A stretch of 64,000 nt of DNA from Mycolicibacterium iranicum (lineage in GTDB: Bacteria > Actinomycetota > Actinomycetes > Mycobacteriales > Mycobacteriaceae): positions 1-64,000 of the forward strand of contig NZ_LWCS01000032.1 of assembly GCF_001650495.1 (NCBI RefSeq). Reading direction: 5' to 3'. The position numbers and the translations under genes are program-made. The notes below the pieces were generated by a model. It was not told where the DNA came from, made no database searches, and saw only the letters and a program-made list of their open reading frames with translations. Shown piece by piece: positions 1 to 7,477 of the stretch; positions within the stretch are counted from its first letter, which is position 1, and each line of letters begins with the position of its first letter.

Positions 1-412
1 TCGGCGGTGCGAGCAGTGGGTCCGCCACAGGAGGAACGTTGGCGGGCATGGGCAGGAACATGTGGTTGGTGAACTGGTCCTGGTAGGCGCCGCCGCCGCC
101 AACCTTGACGCCTCCACCTTCGCCGGAGGACACCGGCGTGCCGTCGGGCAGGGTCACCGCGGTGTGGCCGCTGTTCCACCCGACCACCAGGGCACCGGGC
201 TGTGTTCCGTACTGGAAGCCGCGCGAGAGGAGCTCGCTTTCGATGTTTCCGGTGTGGAACCTGTCGCCGTAGACCGGCCTTCCCGTCGCGGCGTTGGTCA
301 CCCACGACACGAGACCTGAGCAGTCTGTGCCGGCGGGAGAATCACCGCCGGCCACGTACGGGGTGCCCGACACCTGATTGACAAGCGTCAAGAGCGTTGC
401 GAGAGCAAACAT
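1..412 (-). CDS. NlpC/P60-like cysteine peptidase, C-terminus off the window
   Basis: Minus-strand reading frame that opens at ATG 412-410 and runs off the left edge, so only about 137 N-terminal residues are visible. It begins with a short Val/Leu-rich stretch, then a PYVAGGDSP segment and an Asp-Cys-Ser-Gly motif (Cys about residue 31), with Ser-Gly-His-Thr about 50 residues later (His about 83). Cys and His in this order and spacing are the catalytic pair of NlpC/P60 peptidoglycan peptidases. The Gly-rich segment near residues 98-108 is a likely surface loop. No clear signal peptide is visible, so the export route is uncertain. Family assignment is by motif recognition; the substrate is not established. 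Confidence 0.6.
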   Translation of the reverse strand, partial: MFALATLLTLVNQVSGTPYVAGGDSPAGTDCSGLVSWVTNAATGRPVYGDRFHTGNIESELLSRGFQYGTQPGALVVGWNSGHTAVTLPDGTPVSSGEGGGVKVGGGGAYQDQFTNHMFLPMPANVPPVADPLLAPP

Positions 413-680
413 GCGGCCGGACATTAACAGAGGGTCTCTAAATCAGCCAAAATCTGTGACGGCGGGCACAATACGCGCTCAGCGTTCAGATGTGTCACGA
501 AAAGCGTTCTGCGAAACCGCTATTGGCAGACCGACAAAACCCGATCTCGCTGTTGGTCAAAGCCATTGCAGGGGAGTGATTCTCGACAGAGGGGCCGACC
601 ATCGTCAGCCCTGCGAACATGCAAGAAAGTTCCGCGCGAAGACTTTGCCCGCCGGGACGCGAAGCCGTCCGGATCGCCGC

Positions 681-1817
681 CTAGCGATGGGCAAGCAGCA
701 GAGGGATCCGCTGTTCGGCCGGCGTCAGCGATCCGTGCTGCCCTACCAGCGAAGATTCGACCGGTTCGACGGTCCTGCGCAGCATCCCCGCCGAGCCTGT
801 CGCGGCGGCCACGACGTCCCCGATGCGCACGCGGACGTCATCGGTCACGTGTTCGCCGAACCACCCCGACTCGATCGCCTCGTCACCCGTCACCACCCAC
901 GCGTGTTCGCCCAGCCGCGCGCGCCAGACGGCCAGCACGTCCTCCCGCGCACCCTCGCGGACGTAGACGTGGCGGGCCCTGACTTCACCACCGATCCCCT
1001 CGGTTCCCGCCATGAGGTCCTCGCTGGCGTCCAGGTCGACCACGTTCGCATCGAGCGCGATCATGCCGTGGTCGGCGACCACGGCGAGCAACCCACCCGC
1101 AGGCAGACCCTCGATGATCGACTCCACGAGCTTGTCCACCTGTCTCAGCTGCAGCCTCCAGGCCTCCGAACCGGGTCCGTGCAGGTGACCCACCAGGTCG
1201 AGGTCGGCGTGATAGCCGTAGCAAAAGCCCTCGTCAGCGACGACGGCGCGGATCGTGGCGGCGAGATCGCCCATTGTGTGCACGCCGACGAAAGTGCCGC
1301 CCCGCAGCGCCGCCCTCGTCAGCCCGGAGCCGGCGAACTGCGCGCCGGAGATGACACTGACGGCGACTCCGGCGGACGACGCCCTTTCGAACACCGTCGG
1401 CCGGGGCTGCACAGTCTCCGGTACCGCGCGGTCGCGCAGATCGTCTCCCCAGGGGTGCGGCCGCCACCGCAGCGCATTGATCACCCCGAGGTCGGGCAGA
1501 CGGAAGGTCATGCCGACCATGCCATGTTCCCCGGACCGGCACCCGGTCCCGACCGCGGCCAGTCCGGCCGCTGTCGTAGCCGGGAATCCGACCTGCAACG
1601 TGGCGCAACGCATCCCCGCCAGCACCGGGGCGTCCCCGGCATAGGAATCCAGCAGTTCTGCACCCAGTCCATCGATGAGAAGCACACAGGCACCCGCAAC
1701 GTCGTAGTGCAGCGGGATGCGTGCTTCGAAGCCCCTCACACCCATCGCGGCAAGCACCGACGGCGCCACGTCGGCCAGGTGCGGTACGGCCTGATCAGGC
1801 CGCGGGAGCGGCTCCAC
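681..1817 (-). CDS. Alkaline-phosphatase-superfamily phosphodiesterase (nucleotide pyrophosphatase-like)
   Basis: A 378-residue protein, last gene of a minus-strand operon, starting at GTG 1817 one base after the response-regulator stop. It resembles the type I phosphodiesterase/nucleotide pyrophosphatase family. An early VLLIDGLG motif carries the first metal-binding Asp, a phosphatase-like GMVGMTFRLP segment follows, then VVADHGM (metal ligands Asp-His) and a late VGQHGSLTP segment (His ligand). Proteins of this type hydrolyse phosphodiester or pyrophosphate bonds with two metal ions. There is no evident signal peptide, so a cytoplasmic location is likely. Its place behind signalling genes suggests co-expression, but a role in that pathway is only inferred. 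Confidence 0.8.
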   Translation of the reverse strand: MEPLPRPDQAVPHLADVAPSVLAAMGVRGFEARIPLHYDVAGACVLLIDGLGAELLDSYAGDAPVLAGMRCATLQVGFPATTAAGLAAVGTGCRSGEHGMVGMTFRLPDLGVINALRWRPHPWGDDLRDRAVPETVQPRPTVFERASSAGVAVSVISGAQFAGSGLTRAALRGGTFVGVHTMGDLAATIRAVVADEGFCYGYHADLDLVGHLHGPGSEAWRLQLRQVDKLVESIIEGLPAGGLLAVVADHGMIALDANVVDLDASEDLMAGTEGIGGEVRARHVYVREGAREDVLAVWRARLGEHAWVVTGDEAIESGWFGEHVTDDVRVRIGDVVAAATGSAGMLRRTVEPVESSLVGQHGSLTPAEQRIPLLLAHR

Positions 1818-1818
1818 G

Positions 1819-2259
1819 TCAGAACTGGGGAAGCCGGACCACCTGCACGAAGAACTCGTCGATCTGCCGGACCGCGTTCATGAACTGGTCGAGGTCGACC
1901 GGTTTCGTGACATAGGCGTTGGCGTGCAGCTTGTAGCTCCGCAGGATGTCTTCCTCCGCCGAGGACGTGGTGAGCACGACCACCGGGATGTGGCTGAGCC
2001 CAGCATCGGACTTGATCTGCTCGAGCAGTTGCCGACCGTCGTACTTCGGCAGATTGAGATCGAGCAGGATCAGGTCCGGCGTGGGCGCGTCCTCGAAACG
2101 TCCGCGCTTGTACAGGAAGTCAAGGCCCTCTTCACCGTCGTGAGCGACGTGCAGGGTGTTCTTGATCTTGTTGTGCTCGAACGCTTCCCGCGTGATCAGC
2201 TCGTCCCCGGGGTCATCTTCGACGAGCAGGACGTCGATGGCGCGTTCAGCGGGTGTCAT
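1819..2259 (-). CDS. Single-domain response regulator (Rcp1-like)
   Basis: A 146-residue stand-alone receiver domain with no output domain. The acidic pocket is the VLLVEDDPGD start, the phosphorylated Asp lies in LILLDLNLP, the conserved Thr in VVVLTTSS, and the Lys in YVTKPVDL. The insertion before the phospho-Asp is typical of Rcp1-type receivers that pair with phytochrome-like histidine kinases. It starts at ATG 2259, with AGGAT about eight bases upstream, 15 bp after the histidine kinase stop. Without a DNA-binding domain it most likely relays phosphate or acts by protein contact. Confidence 0.9.
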   Translation of the reverse strand: MTPAERAIDVLLVEDDPGDELITREAFEHNKIKNTLHVAHDGEEGLDFLYKRGRFEDAPTPDLILLDLNLPKYDGRQLLEQIKSDAGLSHIPVVVLTTSSAEEDILRSYKLHANAYVTKPVDLDQFMNAVRQIDEFFVQVVRLPQF

Positions 2260-2274
2260 GATGGCGATCCTTCC

Positions 2275-3852
2275 TCAGATGATGTCCGCGGTGTGATCCG
2301 CGGCCACCGGCAGCGTGAACCGGAAGCGGGTGCCCGCGGTGTAGGTCGTGTCGATCCAGATGTTCCCGCCGTGGTGCTCGACGATCTTCTTGCACAGCGC
2401 CAGGCCAATCCCTGTGCCGCTGTACGCGTCGCGCCCGTGCAGACGCTGGAAGATGATGAAGACCTTGTCGGCGAACTCGGGGGCAATACCGATCCCGTTG
2501 TCGGTCAACGAGAATGACCAACTCTGTTCTTCGGAATCGCTACTGGGTACGCATTCGATGACAATCCGCGGTTGAACACCGTCACGGCGGAACTTCACGG
2601 CGTTGCCGATCAGGTTCTGCCACAGCATCGCCAGCAGTGTCGGGTCGCCCTTGACGCCGGGCAGCCCATCGGCCGGTCGCTCGATCACCGCACCCGATTC
2701 CTCCACAGCGGTGGAGAGGTTTCCGAGCGCGTTGTCGAGGGCACTGTCGAGTTCGACCTCGGTCTCGGTCGCGTTCAGCCGGCCCACCCGGGAGAAGGTG
2801 AGCAGATCGTTGATGAGTACCTGCATCCGCTTGGCGCCGTCGACGGCGAAGCCGATGTACTCGACACCCCGTTCGTCGAGCTTGTCGCCGTACCGCTTTT
2901 CGAGCAGCTGGCAGAACGAAGCGACCTTGCGCAGCGGTTCCTGGAGATCGTGGGAGGCGACGTAGGCGAACTGTTCCAACTCGGCGTTGGAGCGGCGCAG
3001 TTCTTCGGCGTGGGCATCGAGCGACTCGGCCGCGGCCCGTGACGCATCCAGTTCCTCGACGATGCGCTGACGCATGAACTCGACGTCGTTGGCGATGCCT
3101 CGGATGTCCTTCGGCCCCCTAGCGACGATGCGTTCGGAGAAGCTTCCCCCGGCGATGCGCCGGCATGACGCGGCCAAGGCACCCAGGGGACGGACCAGCG
3201 CGCGGCGCGTCAGCAGGGCCAGGATCACAATCGTGGCGCCGAACGAGATCAGCATCGAGATCAGCACGCCGTTGCGCCAGCCTCGAATCTGGGCGAGCTC
3301 GTCGATGCCGTCGTTCCTGGCTTGGGCAAGGTGTTCGTTCTGGGTGTCGAAAAGCACTCGCAGTCGGTCGAATTCCCGCTTGCCGAGGCCCGCGGTCTCG
3401 ACCCCCTCGGCAGTGCCCGACCGCACGCTGGCGATGAGGGGTTCGGCGTAGTTCTCGCGCCAGGCCCCTGAGGCCTGTTCGATTCGGTCCAGGTCCTCCA
3501 ACAGGTCAGGACGGTTCTGCTCGAGAATCCTGATTTCGGCCGACGCCTGCTGCTCGGTCAGGCGCCCCTGGTCGTACGGCTCCAGAAACTGGGGGTCCCC
3601 GGTGATGAGGTAGCCGCGCACCGCCGTCTCCTGATCCCGCAACGCCGCCTGCAATTGATAGGCGGACACCCGCGCCGGCTGGATGTTGCCGATCAGCTGC
3701 GTCGAGACCTGGTCCGTGCGGTTGAGCAGGACTGCGACCGCGATCCCGCCGACCAGAAAGACGAATCCGATCACCGACAGCACGACGTACTGCCAGCCCT
3801 GCACGGTCAGCCCGGCCGCCACATCGCGGCGCCGACGTTGCGGACGCGTCAC
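2275..3852 (-). CDS. CHASE3/HAMP sensor histidine kinase
   Basis: Membrane sensor kinase of 525 residues when started at GTG 3852, which overlaps the stop of the upstream phosphatase gene by four bases (GTGA). A longer frame extends upstream but has no reason to be used. A first membrane helix (about 20-43) and a second (about 193-215) flank an extracytoplasmic CHASE3-like sensor containing ETAVRGYLITG. A HAMP linker, a dimerisation domain with the phospho-acceptor His in VASHDLQEPLRK (about 301), and a HATPase domain ending in SGTGIGLALCKKIVEHHGG follow. The His box resembles phytochrome-type kinases, matching the Rcp1-like regulator downstream. Confidence 0.88.
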   Translation of the reverse strand: MTRPQRRRRDVAAGLTVQGWQYVVLSVIGFVFLVGGIAVAVLLNRTDQVSTQLIGNIQPARVSAYQLQAALRDQETAVRGYLITGDPQFLEPYDQGRLTEQQASAEIRILEQNRPDLLEDLDRIEQASGAWRENYAEPLIASVRSGTAEGVETAGLGKREFDRLRVLFDTQNEHLAQARNDGIDELAQIRGWRNGVLISMLISFGATIVILALLTRRALVRPLGALAASCRRIAGGSFSERIVARGPKDIRGIANDVEFMRQRIVEELDASRAAAESLDAHAEELRRSNAELEQFAYVASHDLQEPLRKVASFCQLLEKRYGDKLDERGVEYIGFAVDGAKRMQVLINDLLTFSRVGRLNATETEVELDSALDNALGNLSTAVEESGAVIERPADGLPGVKGDPTLLAMLWQNLIGNAVKFRRDGVQPRIVIECVPSSDSEEQSWSFSLTDNGIGIAPEFADKVFIIFQRLHGRDAYSGTGIGLALCKKIVEHHGGNIWIDTTYTAGTRFRFTLPVAADHTADII

Positions 3853-5018
3853 GAGGTCCGTTCTACCCGGACGACGGCAATGTCGTCGCTGATGCCGCCG
3901 TGGGACGAGGCACACTCTTCAACCGCGTTGATGAGCGCATCGACGAACGCGCGGCCCGGCAGGTGGGCCAAGGAGCGAGCCAGTTCCAGCAATCCGGCTT
4001 CGCCGAGCCGTTCGTTGCCGCGACCGATGTGTCCTTCGAAGAGGCCGTCGGTGAGCAGCACCAGCCCTTTGCCTTCGGGGAGCTCGACCTGCTGCGGCAC
4101 CCAGTCGCGTCCGTGCAGGCCCAACGCGGGCCCCCCCGGCGGTTCGACCCACTCCACCGTCCCGCCACCGTGCAGCAGCATTCCCGGATGTCCGGCGCGC
4201 ACGGCGGTGATGCTGGAACCGGTCGGGGGAATCCGCAGGCTCAGGACGGTCGCGAAGATGCCTCGGCCCGCGCGCTCGGCACGCAGAATCCGCTCCAGCT
4301 GATTCATGCGGTCCGCGCCCTGCAGCCCGGCGAACGTCAGGGCACGCCACGCGATGCGCAGCGCCACCCCGAGCGCGGCCTCGTCCGCGCCGTGCCCGGC
4401 GACGTCGCCGATCATCACGTGCACGGTGCGGTCCGGCGTCTGGACGAAGTCATAGAAATCGCCGCCGAGCAGAGCGTTCTCCCGGCTCGGGCGGTACTGG
4501 CTGACGATCTCGACACCTGGGTTGTCCAGCAGCAGAGGGGAGGGGAGCAGTCCGCGTTCAAGCCGGGCATTCTCGCGCGCCCGCAGCTGGCTGGCATGCA
4601 GGTCGACGGCGGTCAGCTCGGCGCGCTTGCGTTCGATCGCATACAGCACGGCGCGGCGCAGCACCTCGGGGTCCACGCGGTCTTTGATGAGGTAGTCCTG
4701 GGCTCCGGCAGACACCGCCGACACTCCGACATGCTCGTCGTTGAGTCCGGTGAGGACCACGACGGGGATCGTGGCGTCCTGTTTGGCGATCCGGTTCAGG
4801 CCGTCGATTCCGTCGGTGTCGTGCAGATGCAGGTCGAGCAGGATGCAGTCGGGGCGGGCTATCGCGATCTCCTGCTCGGCCCTGGCCATCGATTCGGCCC
4901 ACACCACGTCGATGCTGAGTCCGGCGTCGGCGATGAATTCCTCGACGAGGATCGCGTCGGCGCGGTCGTCCTCCACCAGGAGCAGCGACAACGCCTCGCC
5001 GTCATTCGGGGCAAACAT
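3849..5018 (-). CDS. REC-PP2C (RsbU/SpoIIE-type) serine phosphatase
   Basis: First gene of the signalling operon. An N-terminal receiver domain (LLVEDDRAD, phospho-Asp in CILLDLHL, VVVLTG, then YLIKD) is joined by a short coiled region to a SpoIIE/PP2C-like phosphatase domain with GGDFYDF and VMIGDVAGHG metal-binding motifs. Such fusions dephosphorylate anti-sigma-factor antagonists in partner-switching cascades. No anti-sigma factor or antagonist gene is adjacent, so the target is unknown. Start choice is open: ATG 5018 has GGGGA close upstream, ATG 5030 lies in frame just before it, and an extension to 5108 exists but looks unlikely. The 3' end overlaps the kinase start by four bases, implying translational coupling. 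Confidence 0.85.
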   Translation of the reverse strand: MFAPNDGEALSLLLVEDDRADAILVEEFIADAGLSIDVVWAESMARAEQEIAIARPDCILLDLHLHDTDGIDGLNRIAKQDATIPVVVLTGLNDEHVGVSAVSAGAQDYLIKDRVDPEVLRRAVLYAIERKRAELTAVDLHASQLRARENARLERGLLPSPLLLDNPGVEIVSQYRPSRENALLGGDFYDFVQTPDRTVHVMIGDVAGHGADEAALGVALRIAWRALTFAGLQGADRMNQLERILRAERAGRGIFATVLSLRIPPTGSSITAVRAGHPGMLLHGGGTVEWVEPPGGPALGLHGRDWVPQQVELPEGKGLVLLTDGLFEGHIGRGNERLGEAGLLELARSLAHLPGRAFVDALINAVEECASSHGGISDDIAVVRVERTS

Positions 5019-5309
5019 GGTCCCCGGCATCTTTGCAGGCGCGCGCACACTGCGCGGGCCAATATGTTCGATCGACAATCCCTGGAGAATACCTGGGCCC
5101 CATCCCACTTGAACAACACCTCGCGCGGCGTTGCGAGCCGCCCCTCGGGGACCTGCGCTGGTAATCTGCGACCGGTCGCCGGTTCCGACAGGGTCTCACT
5201 CCGCTCACCGAAGGGGAGGCCGCCTGCCGTGGACGTTGGTTCCTTCAGTGACCGGCCTGTCAATTGCCGACAACGATGCCGCCTGGAAGCCGATCGAAAT
5301 CTTGACGAA

Positions 5310-6524
5310 ATGAGTGGTGTGCGGACCGGAGAGATCCGAGCGCTATCGGGCCTGCGCATCGTGGCCGCGTTGTGGGTCGTGCTCTTTCACTTCCGCCCGA
5401 TCGTCGCCGAGGCCGCGCCCGGGTTCAGCGAGGCGGTGGCACCGGTTCTCAACGCCGGAGCACAGGGCGTCGACCTTTTCTTCATCCTGAGCGGGTTCGT
5501 CCTGACGTGGAACTACCTCGACCGGATGGGCGACGCGTGGAACACCAGAGACACGCTGCGCTTCCTGTGGCTGCGGCTGGCGCGGGTATGGCCGGTGTAC
5601 CTGGTGACGATGCACCTGGCCGCGGCCTTTGCGATCTTCACGCTGTACGTCGGCGCGTTCCCGCTGCCGCCCCCGGTCATCGAATCGTTGAATGCGCTGA
5701 GCTGGCTCAAGCAGTTCTTCCTGGTGCAGCTGTGGTTCCAGCCGTACTTCGACGGGTCGAGCTGGAACGGGCCCGCATGGTCGATCAGTGCAGAGTGGCT
5801 CGCCTACCTGTTGTTCGGCGGGCTGGTGCTGGTCATCTTCCGCATTGCCGCGGCGACACGCGCACGCGGCCTCTTCTGGCTCGCGATCGCCGCAGCGATG
5901 GCCCCGACACTGTTGCTGCTTGCCCATGGCGTCTTCTACACGCCGTGGAGCTGGTTGCCACGCATCGTCATGCAGTTCACCGCCGGCGCGCTGGCCTGCG
6001 CGGCGGTCCGCAAGCTGGTGCTGTCCGACCGTGCGAGGAAGTCGGCCGGCGTGATGTCGCTGCTGCTCGGCGCGGCGATCGTGGGCGGGCTCTACCTCCT
6101 CGACACCTGGCCGCCAGGAGAGATGCTCGACGCAGGCGGTCTCGTCGACGTGCTCTTCGTCCCGCTGGTCATCACGCTGTCAGTGGGCGCGGGCACGCTG
6201 CCCGCTCTGCTGTCGACACAGGTGATGGTCTACCTCGGCCACATCTCGTTCGGCCTCTACATGGTCCACGAGATCGTGCACACGGCGTGGAACTGGGCCG
6301 TGCTGCAATTCTCGATCGACCTCACGCCGAGCTGGTGGTCCAAGCTCGTCGTACTCGGACTCATCCTGTTCGCGGGAATCGCGGCGGCGCTGCTATACCA
6401 CCTCGTCGAAGAACCGGCGCGGCGGTGGATGAGGCGCATGATCGAACCTGGAAAACCGCGCGCCTCCGAGCCCATGGCGCAGCCCACCGGTAGGCTGCAA
6501 TCCGTCGCCACCCGGGCCGGCTAG
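5310..6524 (+). CDS. Acyltransferase family 3 membrane protein
   Basis: A 404-residue polytopic membrane protein of the acyltransferase-3 family (OatA/NolL/MdmB type), which O-acylates sugars or cell-envelope components. The N-terminus EIRALSGLRIVAALWVV, the early His of VVLFHFRP and the FFILSGFVLTW segment are family hallmarks. About ten hydrophobic helices follow, and the last ones end in a VEEPARRWMRR basic tail. ATG 5310 is chosen because the family motif begins a few residues later; the much longer open frame upstream is antisense to the phosphatase gene. The acceptor is unknown. The SGNH hydrolase gene 62 bp downstream may be functionally linked. Confidence 0.85.
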   Translation: MSGVRTGEIRALSGLRIVAALWVVLFHFRPIVAEAAPGFSEAVAPVLNAGAQGVDLFFILSGFVLTWNYLDRMGDAWNTRDTLRFLWLRLARVWPVYLVTMHLAAAFAIFTLYVGAFPLPPPVIESLNALSWLKQFFLVQLWFQPYFDGSSWNGPAWSISAEWLAYLLFGGLVLVIFRIAAATRARGLFWLAIAAAMAPTLLLLAHGVFYTPWSWLPRIVMQFTAGALACAAVRKLVLSDRARKSAGVMSLLLGAAIVGGLYLLDTWPPGEMLDAGGLVDVLFVPLVITLSVGAGTLPALLSTQVMVYLGHISFGLYMVHEIVHTAWNWAVLQFSIDLTPSWWSKLVVLGLILFAGIAAALLYHLVEEPARRWMRRMIEPGKPRASEPMAQPTGRLQSVATRAG

Positions 6525-6586
6525 CGGTCACCGGCGAGCGGCGAGTCGTCGGGGCAATAAGAGTCCACCAACCCTAGGCTGGTGAA

Positions 6587-7276
6587 GTGAGTCGCCTTCT
6601 GACAGTGGTGCTTTCCCTCGCGGTGCTCTTCGGCGCCGCGTACGCACCGGTACCTGAAATTCAGCAGCGAGAGGTGCGTTACACCGACTTCGCACGCAAT
6701 CGCGTGGCCGTGATCGGCGATTCCTATACCGCGGGAAGCGACGAGGGCGGTAACGGCCCCGAGGGCTGGACGCCCCGCGTGTGGGAGGAGCTCACGGAGC
6801 ACGGGATCGCCGTATCGCCGACGGTTGCCGCCGAGGGCGGCGCCGGATACTGCACACGCGGCAATCGGGGCGGGGTCTTCGAAGATCTCACCGTCCGCGC
6901 CGTCAAGCCGGATGACGTGCTCGTGGTGTTCTTCGGGTCACGCAACGACATGCAGGTGGAGCCCACCAGGCTGTCGGTCGCGATGTACGGCACGCTGCGG
7001 CTGGCACGTCAGATCGCCCGCTCCGCCGAGCTGCTTGTCATCGGTCCGCCGTGGCCCACCACTGACGCGCCGCCCGAGGTATTGAGGATTCGCGACGTGC
7101 TCAGCTATCAGGCGGACCTGGCCGGCGCCACGTTCGTCGATCCGATTGCCGCCCGCTGGTTCGCCGGCAGGCCCGAGCTGATCGGCAAGGACGGTGTCCA
7201 CCCCACTGACGCGGGACATGCGTACATGGCGGAGAAGATCGCGCCGCTGATCAGTTCCAAGCTGCACCCCTTCTAA
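6587..7276 (+). CDS. Secreted SGNH/GDSL-type hydrolase
   Basis: A 229-residue protein starting at GTG 6587 with a hydrophobic N-terminal signal segment (about residues 3-20). The GDSL-like block I is VAVIGDSYTAG (catalytic Ser). Block III is present as FFGSRNDM, with the conserved Asn. Block V is DGVHPTDAGH, with the Asp-x-x-His pair. All catalytic elements are therefore present, which predicts an extracytoplasmic esterase or deacylase. It follows the acyltransferase-3 gene on the same strand. SGNH domains are often fused to, or partnered with, that family, so a joint role in envelope O-acylation is a reasonable inference. Confidence 0.82.
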   Translation: MSRLLTVVLSLAVLFGAAYAPVPEIQQREVRYTDFARNRVAVIGDSYTAGSDEGGNGPEGWTPRVWEELTEHGIAVSPTVAAEGGAGYCTRGNRGGVFEDLTVRAVKPDDVLVVFFGSRNDMQVEPTRLSVAMYGTLRLARQIARSAELLVIGPPWPTTDAPPEVLRIRDVLSYQADLAGATFVDPIAARWFAGRPELIGKDGVHPTDAGHAYMAEKIAPLISSKLHPF

Positions 7277-7425
7277 GAGACGCTCCGACGTTTCGCCGCG
7301 AATGTGCGAGTGCACTTCGACAACGTCGGAACGTGGGTCATCGAGGCGCGGCCGCGCCGAGATCCCCCTTTTGCGACACCAGTTCGAGTAAACGACTGCG
7401 ACAGGGGGATCTCGACCGTACAGAA

Positions 7426-7453
7426 AAGGGGCGCCCAATCCTGGGCGCCCCTT
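7426..7453 (-). terminator. Intrinsic terminator of katG
   Basis: Perfect 12-bp inverted repeat (arms 7426-7437 and 7442-7453) with a four-base loop. On the minus strand the hairpin is followed by TTTTCTG, a short T-run. It lies 24 bp beyond the katG stop, so it should end katG transcription. The arm toward the SGNH gene also has AA/TT flanks and could act weakly in the other direction. Confidence 0.8.
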
Positions 7454-7477
7454 GACTGTGGGCTGCTGAGCGAGTTT

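Noticed and set aside
378..1883. 501-codon plus-strand open frame
   Set aside because: Antisense shadow of the phosphodiesterase gene; Arg/Pro-rich, no family motif, no ribosome site.
3900..5309. Upstream extension of the acyltransferase frame
   Set aside because: Lies antisense to the REC-PP2C gene; the acyltransferase-3 motif begins just after ATG 5310.
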